Assembly: GCA_003243425.1 (NCBI GenBank) | Contig: QFQP01000041.1 | Coordinates: 34,166 to 98,165 of the forward strand | Length of the DNA: 64,000 nucleotides | DNA from: Archangium gephyra | GTDB taxonomy: Bacteria > Myxococcota > Myxococcia > Myxococcales > Myxococcaceae | Direction of reading: 5' to 3' | Part shown: positions 30,379 to 39,190 of the stretch, in pieces | How positions within the stretch are numbered: the stretch's first letter is position 1 | How the letters are laid out: every line of letters begins with the position of its first letter | The notes under the pieces: generated by a model | The model's input: only the letters and a program-made list of their open reading frames with translations | What the model was told of the DNA's origin: nothing | Databases searched by the model: none | Translations under genes and position numbers: made by a program

Positions 30379-32808
30379 TTACTGCGGCAGCGAGCGTCGC
30401 AACGCGGCGATGGCCTCTTCGAGCCGCCACGGCTTCACCAGCACCGCGTTGATGCCGAGGCGTTCCCTGGCCGCGTCGTCGAGCTCGCCGGCCATGCCCG
30501 ACGACACGATGACCGGCACCTTCGGCCGCAGCGCGCGCAGCGAGAGCGTGAATTCTTCACCGCTCATCTGCGGCATCGAGAGGTCGGTGAGAATGGCGTC
30601 GAACTCGTCGGGGTCGGCTGCGAAGGCCTTGAGCGCTTCGCGCGGGTCGTCGAACACCGACGTGCGGTAGCCGAGCGTCTCGAGCAGCTTGGCCGACACG
30701 CGCGCCATGCCGGGGTGGTCGTCGACGAGCATCAGGTGCTGGCCGGCACCGGGGCGGTCCAGCTCTTCCTTCACCGCGGGGAGAAAGAGGTGGAACGACG
30801 AGCCACGTTCGGGCGCGCTGTCGACCACGATGGCGCCCTCGTGGCCCTGCACGATGCTGTGCACCACCGAGAGCCCGAGGCCCGTGCCGTCACGGCGCGT
30901 CGAGAAGAACGGCTCGAAGATGCGCCGCGTGGTGTTCTCGTCCATTCCCACGCCGGTGTCGGCCACCGTGAGGCGCACCCACTTTCCCGCCTGCAGCGGC
31001 GGGTGGAGGCTGGCGTACTCGAAGTCGACGTCGGTGCCCTCGAGCGTGATGGTGAGCGTGCCCTGACCAGAGGGCATGGCCTGCAGCGCGTTGGTGCAGA
31101 GGTTGGTCAGCACCTGGTGCAGCTGGCCGGCATCGCCCATCACCCGGGGCACACGGCTGCCGATGAGCTCGCGCAACTTGACGCCGCCGGCCGTGGGCTC
31201 GAGCAACTTCAGGGTCTCGCGCACCAGGGTCTGGAGGTCGATCTGCTTGCGCTCCGGCGGGCGACGACGGCCGAAGGTGAGCACCTGCTGCGTCAACTCA
31301 CGACCGCGCGCGGTGGCCTGAAGGATGGCCTGCGCGACCTCTGCAGACTTGCCGGTCAGTTCCTGCAGCCGTTGGGCGTGCGCGTTGACCACCGTGAGCA
31401 GGTTGTTCACGTCGTGGGCGATGTGTGAGGCGAGGCGGGCGAGCGCTTCATTCTTCTGTGACTCGGCGACCTGGGCCTCGAGGCTGCGCTGCAGACGCTC
31501 GGCTTCGCGCACCGACGACACGTCGCGCACGATGGACGCGAGGCGGAAGACCCGGCCCTGCTCGTCGAAGAACGGAACCGTCGAGGTGTTGAGCCATTTG
31601 CGGCCGGTGGGGAACTCGATCTCGTGCTCGTAGAGAATCGCCTCGCGCGCGTCGATGGCCTGCTGCCAGCGGTGCTCGAGCTTCTGGGCCTCTTCGGGCT
31701 CCAGCACCTCGCGCGCGGTCTTGCCCAGAATCATCTCGCGCGTCAGCCCGCTCATGCGCGCGGCCGTGGGGTTCATGTCTTCGCCGGTCACGTGCCCGTC
31801 GTCGACGCGGTACAGCACGATGGCATCGTTGGAGTGCGAGAACAGCTCGCGGAACCGCCGCTCGGACTGCCGGAGCGCACCTTCCACCCGCGCGCGTTCG
31901 GCGCTCTCGAGGGCCAGCGACACCAGGTCGGCGAGCGCGCCGGCGAACGACTCTTCGCCGGTGTGCCAGCGCCAGGCGCCGCCGGTGTGCTCCAGACACA
32001 GACAGCCGCGCAGCTCACCGCGCAGGCTCAAGCCCACGTCGATGGTGGCGCCGATGTTCTCGGGGCCGAAGTAGCTCTCGATGAGTGAAGCGGTGCGCGC
32101 GTCGGCGCGGACGTCAGGCACCACCAGCATGCGTTGCGAGTGCAGCGCGTCGAAGTAGTCGCGGCTCGCGGCAACGTTGAGCCTGTCGCCCGACGAGTGT
32201 CGGCCGGTGCGCACGTCGAAGAGGTCGATGAGCGTTATCCACTCGCGCTTTTCGTCGAACAGCCACACGCCGCACCGCGACGCCTGCACCCCGCGCACGG
32301 CGGCTTCGTTGATTTCAGCGAGCGCGGCCGCCAGGTTGTCACTCTGAAACCGGGGGCTGCGCGCCAGGCGCATCAGCTCGCGGGTGCCTTCTCGCCAGCG
32401 CTGCTCGGAGGTCTCGTGGGCGAGCCGTTCGGCGCGTTCGCGTTCGAGGCGCGTCATCACCGCCGAGAGCCCGGAGAGGTGTGGCCGGAACACCCAGTCG
32501 TCGGCGCCCTCGCCCAGCCAGCGGGTGATGATTTTCTCCTGTGAGAGTTCACCCAGCGCCAGCAGCGGTGATTCGAGCCCGACCTCGGTCAGCAGAATTC
32601 GCCAGGCACCGGCGCCAGCCACGCCCTCGTCGAGCGAGACGATGAGCGCCAGCAACCCGGGGAGCTCCTTGAGAATCTGACGCGCGCTGTCGAGGTCGCG
32701 GGCGCGATGGATCGCCGACGGCCAGCCAGAGGTGCGGAGCACTTCATCGAGGCGCTTGGCATCGGCGTCACTTCCTCCGATGAACAACACGTGCTGCGCA
32801 TCACTCAT
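30379..32808 (-). CDS. Hybrid histidine kinase with N-terminal REC-like, GAF and PAS domains
   Basis: An 809-aa soluble hybrid kinase. An N-terminal receiver-like domain (about 5-120, HVLFIGGSDADAKRLDEVL) has VSLDEG where the Asp site should be and may be degenerate. GAF covers about 150-305 (GVWLFDEKREWITL, LRGELRGCLCLEH), PAS about 315-440, and a HisKA of the NtrB type (LARLASHIAHDVNNLLTVV, phospho-His in AHDVNN). HATPase has TNLCTNALQAMPSG, DTGVGMDE and GTGLGLSVV. A C-terminal REC has LMLVDDHPG, ILTDLSMPQM and LVKPW. The ATG at 32808 is preferred; a GTG at 32829 would add 7 residues. The gene stands alone, so the output partner is unknown. Confidence 0.92.
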   Translation of the reverse strand: MSDAQHVLFIGGSDADAKRLDEVLRTSGWPSAIHRARDLDSARQILKELPGLLALIVSLDEGVAGAGAWRILLTEVGLESPLLALGELSQEKIITRWLGEGADDWVFRPHLSGLSAVMTRLERERAERLAHETSEQRWREGTRELMRLARSPRFQSDNLAAALAEINEAAVRGVQASRCGVWLFDEKREWITLIDLFDVRTGRHSSGDRLNVAASRDYFDALHSQRMLVVPDVRADARTASLIESYFGPENIGATIDVGLSLRGELRGCLCLEHTGGAWRWHTGEESFAGALADLVSLALESAERARVEGALRQSERRFRELFSHSNDAIVLYRVDDGHVTGEDMNPTAARMSGLTREMILGKTAREVLEPEEAQKLEHRWQQAIDAREAILYEHEIEFPTGRKWLNTSTVPFFDEQGRVFRLASIVRDVSSVREAERLQRSLEAQVAESQKNEALARLASHIAHDVNNLLTVVNAHAQRLQELTGKSAEVAQAILQATARGRELTQQVLTFGRRRPPERKQIDLQTLVRETLKLLEPTAGGVKLRELIGSRVPRVMGDAGQLHQVLTNLCTNALQAMPSGQGTLTITLEGTDVDFEYASLHPPLQAGKWVRLTVADTGVGMDENTTRRIFEPFFSTRRDGTGLGLSVVHSIVQGHEGAIVVDSAPERGSSFHLFLPAVKEELDRPGAGQHLMLVDDHPGMARVSAKLLETLGYRTSVFDDPREALKAFAADPDEFDAILTDLSMPQMSGEEFTLSLRALRPKVPVIVSSGMAGELDDAARERLGINAVLVKPWRLEEAIAALRRSLPQ

Positions 32809-33322
32809 GGGGTGGGAGATCACTAACACGCCGCTCGCGGACTTCAGGGCCGTACAGGCGTCAGCTGCCTGATTTTCCTCGCCTGAACGACGGCTCTGAA
32901 TGGGTGAGGGGCGTCGGGTCCTCCGTCCCTGCTCCAGCCGAGCGGCCCCTCATTTCGAGCGCCTGGTGACGCGGCTCACGAAGCTTCGTGAAGCTCGGCG
33001 TTCGGCGGTCAGTTACCACGGTCCTGACCGGGTTATCTGACCACCGGAGCCCCAACGGGCGTCAGTTGCGTGACCTCGCCGGCGCCGCGGGTCTGCTCGA
33101 CACGAGCAGGGCCTGAACCCTTTGCGGCGGTCAGACACCACGGTCCTGACCGGGTTATCTGACCACCGGAGCTTCCAACGGGCGTCAGTTGCGTGACCTC
33201 GCCGGCGCCGCGGGCCTGTTCGACGCGAGCAGGGCCGGAACCCTTCGCGTCCATCCCCATGGAGGCTGCCGTCCTCCAACTCCGAGCGACCCCTCACCTC
33301 GCGGCCAGTCGAACAGTCCCAT
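32809..33322. other. Repeat-rich gene-free block
   Basis: About 510 bp with no credible gene. It holds a 122-bp direct repeat in two copies (33003-33124, 33125-33246), a 16-bp perfect palindrome TCACGAAGCTTCGTGA (32976-32991), and a diverged fragment near 32915-32960 that resembles the tail at 33265-33300 (CTCC..CCGAGCG-CCCCTCA). The same sequence family returns in inverse orientation at 63918-64000. Small reading frames across the repeats give Arg-rich products and are not accepted. Confidence 0.7.
33003..33246. repeat. Two-copy 122-bp direct repeat with hairpins
   Basis: Two units of 122 bp start with CGGCGGTCAG at 33003 and 33125. Each holds a CGGTCAG...CTGACCG stem (copy 1; similar in copy 2), the conserved GGTTATCTGACCACCGGAGC, and a hairpin: CTGCTCG ACA CGAGCAG at 33093-33109 and CTGTTCG ACG CGAGCAG at 33216-33232. 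The hairpin change C to T keeps the stem through a G-U pair. The family also occurs at 63918-64000. Confidence 0.85.
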
Positions 33323-34477
33323 GTGACGGCTCAACCACGATGTGGAACAAGGCGCGCCGTGCGCAGCTTCGTGTTCGCAATCGGCGTGGTGTTGGCGGCG
33401 ACGCTGGTGGCGCTCGCGAAGCCCGGCCTGCGTGACCCGGACTCCACGTTGTACGCGGCGATGTCGTCGTCGCTTGCCATGCAACCGCTTTCGAAGTGGC
33501 TGGTGCCCGAGTGGCCCGAGGGCCGTCAGAAAAGCGGCCGCTTCGTCGAGCACACCGCAGTGACGTTGTGGCCCGGCGCGGCGCTCGAACGAATCGGCGT
33601 CACGCCCGGTGCCCAGGTGGCGAACGTGCTGTGCGCGGGGCTGTTGTTGTGGCTGGTGGGCGTGCTCGCGGAGCGTCTGGCTGCGGGGACACGCTCGCTG
33701 GCCTTCGCGGCGTGGGGCGCCTCCATCGTCTGCATTCAGTATTGGACGCGCGCGAACCACGAGGTGTGGTGGGCCGCGGCGGCGCTCGGCGTGCTGTGCG
33801 TCATCGCCGCCAATCGTCACTGGCTGTGGGCCGCTGCGTGTGTCGGGTTGGCGTGCGCCTTCAAGGGCGTACTCGGGCTCGACGTGGTGGTGCTGGCGTT
33901 GCCGCTGGCGTGGGTGCTGCGCGGCCGCGCGTGGACGCTCACGTGGGGCGTGGCCTCGCTGGTGTTCTCGGTCGTGTTGCTGGTGGCCTACGACAGCGCG
34001 TACCGCTCGCAGACCGGCATCGGCTTCGTGGAGGCGTACCTCGACACGCAGCTCAACTACGTGGGGCAGATCGAACGTCACCCGTGGTGGCTCAAGCCGT
34101 GGAACGTGGTGCTCTACCTGGGCAAGGCCGCGTTCTTCTCGCTGCCGGGCACGCTGTTGCTGCTGGCGAACTTCAAGCGCGTGCGCGTGAGCCCGGTGGG
34201 CCCATTGCTGCTGGGGTCGCTGCTGGTGGTGCTCGGCACGTCGCTCATGTCGCGACACGCGGCGCGCTACATCTTCCCCGTGTACCCGGTGCTCGCGGTC
34301 GCTGGCGCCGTCGTCGCCCGGCACGCCGCCATCACCGCCTGGCTGAAGACGCGTGAGCAGTTCGTGCTGCTCGCGGTGGGCGTGCTGGTGACCGCGCGCG
34401 TGCTGTTCGCGAGCGCCGTCTACACGCCGATGAACGTGCTGCCGGGCATTCCGATTCAGCAGCGCGAGGCGAAGTGA
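33323..34477 (+). CDS. GT39/ArnT-like glycosyltransferase membrane protein
   Basis: A 384-aa polytopic membrane protein with about ten helices. The first loop (LRDPDSTLYAAMSSSLAMQP) has the acidic pair typical of dolichyl/undecaprenyl-phosphate sugar transferases of the PMT/ArnT (GT39) clan. A conserved NHEVWW segment and a late SRHAARYIFPVYPVLAVAGA segment also fit the family. It is expected to move a sugar from a lipid carrier to protein or lipid outside the inner membrane. Start candidates are GTG 33323 and GTG 33359; the second removes a hydrophilic lead and may be right. No neighbouring glycan genes are seen. Confidence 0.75.
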   Translation: MTAQPRCGTRRAVRSFVFAIGVVLAATLVALAKPGLRDPDSTLYAAMSSSLAMQPLSKWLVPEWPEGRQKSGRFVEHTAVTLWPGAALERIGVTPGAQVANVLCAGLLLWLVGVLAERLAAGTRSLAFAAWGASIVCIQYWTRANHEVWWAAAALGVLCVIAANRHWLWAAACVGLACAFKGVLGLDVVVLALPLAWVLRGRAWTLTWGVASLVFSVVLLVAYDSAYRSQTGIGFVEAYLDTQLNYVGQIERHPWWLKPWNVVLYLGKAAFFSLPGTLLLLANFKRVRVSPVGPLLLGSLLVVLGTSLMSRHAARYIFPVYPVLAVAGAVVARHAAITAWLKTREQFVLLAVGVLVTARVLFASAVYTPMNVLPGIPIQQREAK

Positions 34478-34493
34478 CGCCCCGCGCTCGCGG

Positions 34494-35663
34494 TCACGGC
34501 GTGGGGTCGGCGAGCACGAAGTGAACGTTGCCTGACTTCACCGGGTGCTGCTGCGCGGTCTCGAACGGCACGTCGGGCCACCACTTCGCGAAAACGGGGA
34601 GCGCGTCAGGCTCGACGCTCTCTCCGGGTCTCGGCGTGACGATGATCACTTCGCGCCGCTTCGATTCGAGCAGCGCGCGCTCGAGCGGCTCGGTCCACGC
34701 GTGGTACGCGAGCGAGAGCAGCGCCCAGTGAATCGGGAAGAAGACCTTTCCCTTCAACTTCTGGTGCGCGAGCACGGCCTGCTCGGGCCCCACGTGCCAG
34801 TCGGGCCACGCGCGGTGGTACTGGCCGACCTCGATGAGCGTCACGTCGAACGGCCCGTACGTCTCACCGATGGTCTCGAGCGCGGTGAAGAGCCCGGTGT
34901 CCCCGCTGAAGAACACGCGGTGTTGCGGACCGATGACGGCCCAGCCGCTCCAGAGCGTGGCGTCGCGATCGAACACCTGACGGCCGGTGGCGTGACGAAC
35001 CGGCGTCGAGGCGATGGTGACGTCGCCCAGCTTCGTCTCGTCCCACCAGTCGCACTCGCGGATCTGCGCGGCGGGAATGCCCCAGTATTCGAGGTGCGCG
35101 CCCACGCCGAGGGGCACGAAGAACAACGTGTCCTTCCAACCCTTCATCGCCTGAATGGTGCGGTGATCGAGGTGGTCGTAGTGGTCGTGGCTGATCAGCA
35201 CCGCGTCGATGCGGCCGAGCTGCTCGAGGGGAATCAGCACCGGGTAGTAGCGCTGCGGGCCGATCCACGTGAGCGGGCCGGCGCGCTCGCTCCACATGGG
35301 GTCGGTGAGAATGCGTTTGCCGTCGAGCTCGATGAGCGTGGAGCTGTGCCCGAACCAGGTGACGCGCAGCCCGGTCTCCGGAGCGACCGCGAGCTTCGCG
35401 GGGTCGGGCTTCACCACGTCGACCGGCGCCTTCGGGCTCACGTCGTCGCTGACGTGCATCATGCCGCTGAACATCGGGCCCCAGTCGTTGACGATCTCCT
35501 CGGGGTTCACGAAGGCGCCGTTCTTCCACTGCGGAGACTTCTGCATGCGCGCGAGCCGTTCACCGGTGGCGCGTCTGCCGAGGCCCTCCCACGCCTGAAT
35601 CAGGGTGACGACCACTCCCAACAGCAGGAGCCCGGCGATGAGCTTCAGGACACGACGAATCAT
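34494..35663 (-). CDS. NAPE-PLD/UlaG-like metallo-beta-lactamase hydrolase
   Basis: A 389-aa membrane-anchored hydrolase. The TM helix is at the N-terminus (RVLKLIAGLLLLGVVVTLIQ). The catalytic domain has TWFGHSSTLIELDGKRILTD, the zinc motif SHDHYDHLDH, PVRHATGR, FFSGDTGLF and FFPIHWAL, the order of the NAPE-hydrolysing phospholipase D group. Family members act on N-acylethanolamine phospholipids or related substrates. The start ATG at 35663 gives the anchor; longer starts add non-coding-like sequence. It converges on the GT39-like gene. Confidence 0.88.
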   Translation of the reverse strand: MIRRVLKLIAGLLLLGVVVTLIQAWEGLGRRATGERLARMQKSPQWKNGAFVNPEEIVNDWGPMFSGMMHVSDDVSPKAPVDVVKPDPAKLAVAPETGLRVTWFGHSSTLIELDGKRILTDPMWSERAGPLTWIGPQRYYPVLIPLEQLGRIDAVLISHDHYDHLDHRTIQAMKGWKDTLFFVPLGVGAHLEYWGIPAAQIRECDWWDETKLGDVTIASTPVRHATGRQVFDRDATLWSGWAVIGPQHRVFFSGDTGLFTALETIGETYGPFDVTLIEVGQYHRAWPDWHVGPEQAVLAHQKLKGKVFFPIHWALLSLAYHAWTEPLERALLESKRREVIIVTPRPGESVEPDALPVFAKWWPDVPFETAQQHPVKSGNVHFVLADPTP

Positions 35664-35796
35664 GAGCGCGCGCACCGTAACGGGCGAAGACGGCCCATGC
35701 GCGCGTCGCCGCACTTCTTCATGAATGGGGAGAGTCTGCGGGTGGGCCGACGTCTTGCCTGCTGACCTGCGACTGGCTCGGGCTACGTTCCGGCGC

Positions 35797-36303
35797 GTGA
35801 CGAAGAAGCTCCTCACCGCCGAAGACGTCGAACGCGAGGCGAAGGCCGGCACGAAGACCCTGTTCGCGCCCCGCGCCGAGGTGCTGGTCACGCCGTCGGC
35901 GTGGTCGGCCGCTCACGAGCTCGGCGTCGCCATCAATCAGGACTCCAACGGGGCGGCAGGGGTGAAGGTCGTGCGCGGCGGCTCGGTGAAGCTCGAGCGC
36001 TTCGCGGCCGCCGGCGACGGCAAGAACGTGCAGTTGAAAGACGTCGTCACCGCCGCCGACCGCTCTCCGATGAGCGCGGGCTTCATGGCCTGGAGCGCCG
36101 CCGATTCCTTCGCCTGGGAGCTCACCTACGACGAGGTCGACTACGTCCTCGAAGGCGAGCTCCACGTGAAGATCGACGGCCGCGTCATCGAAGCCGGGGC
36201 GGGCGACGTGGTGTTCATCCCCAGGGGCAGCCGCATCGTCTTCGGAACGCCCAGCAGCGTGCGCCTGTTCTACGTGACGCACCCCGCGGCCTGGGCCGGC
36301 TGA
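35797..36303 (+). CDS. EutQ-like cupin protein
   Basis: A 168-aa protein of the EutQ family. The N-terminus LLTAEDVEREAKAGTKTLFA matches the EutQ leader. The cupin core is ELTYDEVDYVLEGELHVKID, GAGDVVFIPRGSRIVFGTPS and RLFYVTHPAAW. In enterobacteria EutQ belongs to the ethanolamine microcompartment. No other eut gene is present here, so the role is probably a free-standing sugar-acid or small-molecule-binding cupin. The GTG at 35797 fits the family N-terminus. It converges on the flavoprotein gene with no gap. Confidence 0.85.
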   Translation: MTKKLLTAEDVEREAKAGTKTLFAPRAEVLVTPSAWSAAHELGVAINQDSNGAAGVKVVRGGSVKLERFAAAGDGKNVQLKDVVTAADRSPMSAGFMAWSAADSFAWELTYDEVDYVLEGELHVKIDGRVIEAGAGDVVFIPRGSRIVFGTPSSVRLFYVTHPAAWAG

Positions 36304-37902
36304 TCATTTTCCGCGCGCGATGTCGCGCAGGCCGATCTGCTTCGAGAGCGGGCCGTCGAACATGTCGAGCGGGTCGAGCTCCTTCATGGCCTTGACGAAC
36401 GAGCCCACGGCCGCGCCGTAGTTCGCTTCGAACTGCTTGCGCGTCATGGGGTTCTGCTGCCCCCAGTGCGGCCGCGCGCCGAAGGTGTCCATCATGAAGT
36501 TCGCGTAGAGGTCGAGCGTCTGCTTGCCGGCGGGGTCGTCCTTGCCGAAGCGGGCGCGGAGAATCGGCATCTCCAGCATGATGGTGTCGCGGCCGTATTG
36601 CGGTGAGAGGAAGTCGTGCGACCCCTTCACCCAGCGCATGCCGATGGGTGAGGTCACCAGGTTGCCGTTGGTGCGCCACGCCGCAATCTGCGGAATCAGC
36701 TTCTTGATGACCTCGTCACCGCGCGCGGCGTCGAAGCCGAGGCTCGCTGCGTACACCGGCAGGTCGTTGGGAGGTCCGAAGTCGAGCGCCTCGGTCGACC
36801 ACATGCGCACGCCGGTGCTCTGGCACATCTTCAGCGCGGCATCGACGGCCGGCCCGAAGTCTTTGCCGAGGAACACGTTGGCGAAATCGGTGAGCACGTT
36901 GGGCCCGCCGAAGAGAATGCCCGGGCCGCGAATGCCCCACGGAGACTGCGTGCTGTGCGAGAGCCGCGTCACCAGCACGTTGGGGTTATCGGTGCTGCCG
37001 TTGGTGGTGTACGGGTTGATCCACACGTGCACCGAGTGCGTCTTCGGGTCGGCGAACAGGGCCGGCAACGTCGGCCACACGCTGTTCCAGTCCGAGAACG
37101 TGCGGTCTTCCTGCAGCACGAACTTCGAGGTGACCTTGATGGTGATGGCCGACACCACGCCCAGGTGCCCCTGCGCGCAGCGCGCCGAGTGGAAGAGCGT
37201 GTCGTCCTGCTTGAGGAAGTGCTTCCCGTCGTTGTGCGCGGCGGCGTACTTCGCGGGGTCGGTCATGCCGTCGGACGGCTCGACGCGCACCACGCGTACG
37301 TTCTTGTTGGTGTCGAAGTTCACCAGCTCGATGGCCTGCACGTAGCCGGCGATGCCGTAGATGCCGAGCCCCGAGCCGTGACCACCGGCTGCTGAACACC
37401 CGGCGACGGTGAGCTTCTTGAAGCCCGGCTGTTGAATGACGGTTCTGCCGGTGGGCGCGAGCAGTTGAATCAGCTGCTCGAAGGTGACGCCGCCCTCGAA
37501 GCGCACGTAGTCGTTCTCGTCGAAGTCGTCGGGCAGGTCGCTGCGGAAGTTCTCGGCCTCGAGCGGCAGGCCGTGGTTCATCAACGTGCTGCGAACCAGA
37601 CACCCGGTGGTGGCGTTCGCATTGGCAAAGCCGTAGCCGTCACCGAAGCCGCGGAAGGAATCGAAGTTGTTCTTCTCCTTCTCGAGCATGGCCACGAGGT
37701 CGGCTTCGCTCGTCGGGTGGAGGAAGCGCCTGGGCCACGCGTCCATCACGGTGTTGTTGCGGTAGTACCTCGTGACGTCCTTCGGGTTGGTGTCTGCCAG
37801 CTCGGGGAAGAGCTTGAGCGCGTTGTCGATGTCATTGCGGATCGACACGCTCTTGTTCACGTTCCACGCCGCTAACGCCGACACGTATTCGGTAGGAGTC
37901 AT
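36304..37902 (-). CDS. FAD-binding oxidoreductase (gulonolactone/arabinonolactone oxidase type)
   Basis: A 532-aa flavoprotein. The FAD_binding_4 domain covers about residues 50-230: FLHPTSEADLVAML, then FRGFGDGYGF. In covalent members the latter contains a His (GxGHS), and here the positions read GFGDGYG, so the flavin is probably non-covalent. Further FAD motifs are VIQQPGFKKLTVAGCSAAGG and HGSGLGIYGIAGYVQAIELV. The C-terminal ALO-like domain ends with FGARPHWGQ. No signal peptide is visible. It is divergent from an AraC regulator across 209 bp. The sugar-lactone substrate is inferred from the family only. Confidence 0.85.
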   Translation of the reverse strand: MTPTEYVSALAAWNVNKSVSIRNDIDNALKLFPELADTNPKDVTRYYRNNTVMDAWPRRFLHPTSEADLVAMLEKEKNNFDSFRGFGDGYGFANANATTGCLVRSTLMNHGLPLEAENFRSDLPDDFDENDYVRFEGGVTFEQLIQLLAPTGRTVIQQPGFKKLTVAGCSAAGGHGSGLGIYGIAGYVQAIELVNFDTNKNVRVVRVEPSDGMTDPAKYAAAHNDGKHFLKQDDTLFHSARCAQGHLGVVSAITIKVTSKFVLQEDRTFSDWNSVWPTLPALFADPKTHSVHVWINPYTTNGSTDNPNVLVTRLSHSTQSPWGIRGPGILFGGPNVLTDFANVFLGKDFGPAVDAALKMCQSTGVRMWSTEALDFGPPNDLPVYAASLGFDAARGDEVIKKLIPQIAAWRTNGNLVTSPIGMRWVKGSHDFLSPQYGRDTIMLEMPILRARFGKDDPAGKQTLDLYANFMMDTFGARPHWGQQNPMTRKQFEANYGAAVGSFVKAMKELDPLDMFDGPLSKQIGLRDIARGK

Positions 37903-38111
37903 GTGCGGCCGAGCCTAATTCAGACGCGATTTGCGACGTGACCGATGTCTGAAATGCCCGTGTTTCAAGCAAATGTATGACAAAGACGTTCACCGCCAGG
38001 TTGTTTGATTATTCTGTATTTTTGCAGCCGTGCAGCGCTCGCCACCGGCGCCTTGCGGCCGCGAAGCGCCCGTCATCAGACGACAACTCGCGCCGTGGCC
38101 GTTAATGGGCC
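37903..38111. promoter_or_regulatory. Divergent promoter region of the oxidase and AraC genes
   Basis: This interval is clearly more AT-rich than its surroundings (for example TTGTTTGATTATTCTG near 38002-38017). It contains an inverted repeat TGAAA-N8-TTTCA (37950-37967). It should carry the promoters of both genes and a likely AraC-protein binding site. No exact -35/-10 pair can be fixed by eye. Confidence 0.5.
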
Positions 38112-38939
38112 GTGGCCGTGTTGGGCTCGCCGTTCTTCCGCATCGCCGCGCCGCCGCCGTCGTTGCGCGACGAGGTCGAGATGTTCTGGTCGTACGAAGG
38201 CTACGCGCCGCCACACCCCTGGGACCGCGTGCTGGCCACCTCGAGCGTCGACGTGGTCTTCCCGCTCGCCGGTCAACCGCTGCGCTGGCGCGACGCCGCC
38301 GGCCTCGAGCGCACCGTGCACGGCGCCATCGTCTGCGGGCCGCGCACGTCCTTCTATGACGTGCCTGTCGACTCTCAGCGCCGCATGGGCGGCTTTCGCC
38401 TCAAGCCCGGAGGCGCGTGGTCGCTGCTGGGCGTGTCGGTCGACGAGCTCACCGAAGGCTTCGTGTCACTCGCGGCCGTGGTCGGTCGCGACGCCCGCGA
38501 GCTCGACGAACGGCTGCAGGCCACCGAGGGTCATCAGGGCCGCCAGCTGGGGTTGATGCGTGACTTCGTGCTGGCGCTTCGTGAACGGTCGCGCGCCCGA
38601 CGCCACGGCGCGGTGCTGCTTGCCACGCACGCGCTCTCGCGGCCCTCGGAGCGCACCGTCGAGTCGCTCGCCGACGAAGCGGGCTTGAGCCACCGCCGCT
38701 TCATTCAACTGTTCCGCCGGGAGGTCGGGCTCACGCCGCGCGATTTCCGCCGCGTGCACCGCTTTCACCACGCGATGTCACACGCGAGCATCGACGGCTT
38801 CTTCGACCAGTCGCACTGGGCGCTCGAGTGCCGGAAGCTCGCCGGGTGGTCACCGACGGCCCTGGGCTTCGCGGCCCGTGGCGCCGACGCGCTGCCCGCC
38901 GAGCTGCGAGGTCAAATGCTTCCTATCCTCCCGCGGTAA
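38112..38939 (+). CDS. AraC family transcriptional regulator
   Basis: A 275-aa regulator. The N-terminal domain (AVLGSPFFRIAAPPPSLRDE, DVVFPLAGQPLRW) resembles the DUF6597 ligand domain of small AraC proteins. The C-terminal AraC DNA-binding domain has two helix-turn-helix units (ERTVESLADEAGLSHRRFIQ, then LFRREVGLTPRDFRRV and GFFDQSHWALECRKLAGWSP). The GTG at 38112 is chosen because the N-domain begins there. Its divergence from the FAD oxidoreductase suggests that it controls that gene. Confidence 0.9.
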   Translation: MAVLGSPFFRIAAPPPSLRDEVEMFWSYEGYAPPHPWDRVLATSSVDVVFPLAGQPLRWRDAAGLERTVHGAIVCGPRTSFYDVPVDSQRRMGGFRLKPGGAWSLLGVSVDELTEGFVSLAAVVGRDARELDERLQATEGHQGRQLGLMRDFVLALRERSRARRHGAVLLATHALSRPSERTVESLADEAGLSHRRFIQLFRREVGLTPRDFRRVHRFHHAMSHASIDGFFDQSHWALECRKLAGWSPTALGFAARGADALPAELRGQMLPILPR

Positions 38940-38964
38940 CGCCGTTCAGGTCCGCGCCCGGTCG

Positions 38965-38991
38965 CGAGGTTTCGACGTCATCGAAACCTCG
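38965..38991 (+). terminator. Strong hairpin after the AraC gene
   Basis: Perfect 11-bp arms CGAGGTTTCGA (38965-38975) and TCGAAACCTCG (38981-38991) enclose a 5-nt loop, 25 bp beyond the AraC stop. A short T-poor tail (AAATCGTCTTTG) follows. It most likely ends AraC transcription and insulates the efflux operon; an operator is the alternative. Confidence 0.55.
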
Positions 38992-39190
38992 AAATCGTCT
39001 TTGTCGATCTGCGAACGACTGCTTCGACATGGTGTCGAGGGAGCAGCGGAAAATGAACGAACAACCGGCCAATTCGTTGGCGATAGGCGAGCGGGGCGGC
39101 GCCGCGTCGGCTACTTCAGGCGCGAATTCCCGTCATGAATCATCGCGTTGCGCCGTCAACGCGGCTTCGCCCTCCATTTCTGGTGTCTTC

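Noticed and set aside
33013..33297. Minus-strand frame over the 122-bp repeats
   Set aside because: The repeated Arg-rich product comes from the repeated DNA. There is no ribosome site, and the hairpins argue for a non-coding role.
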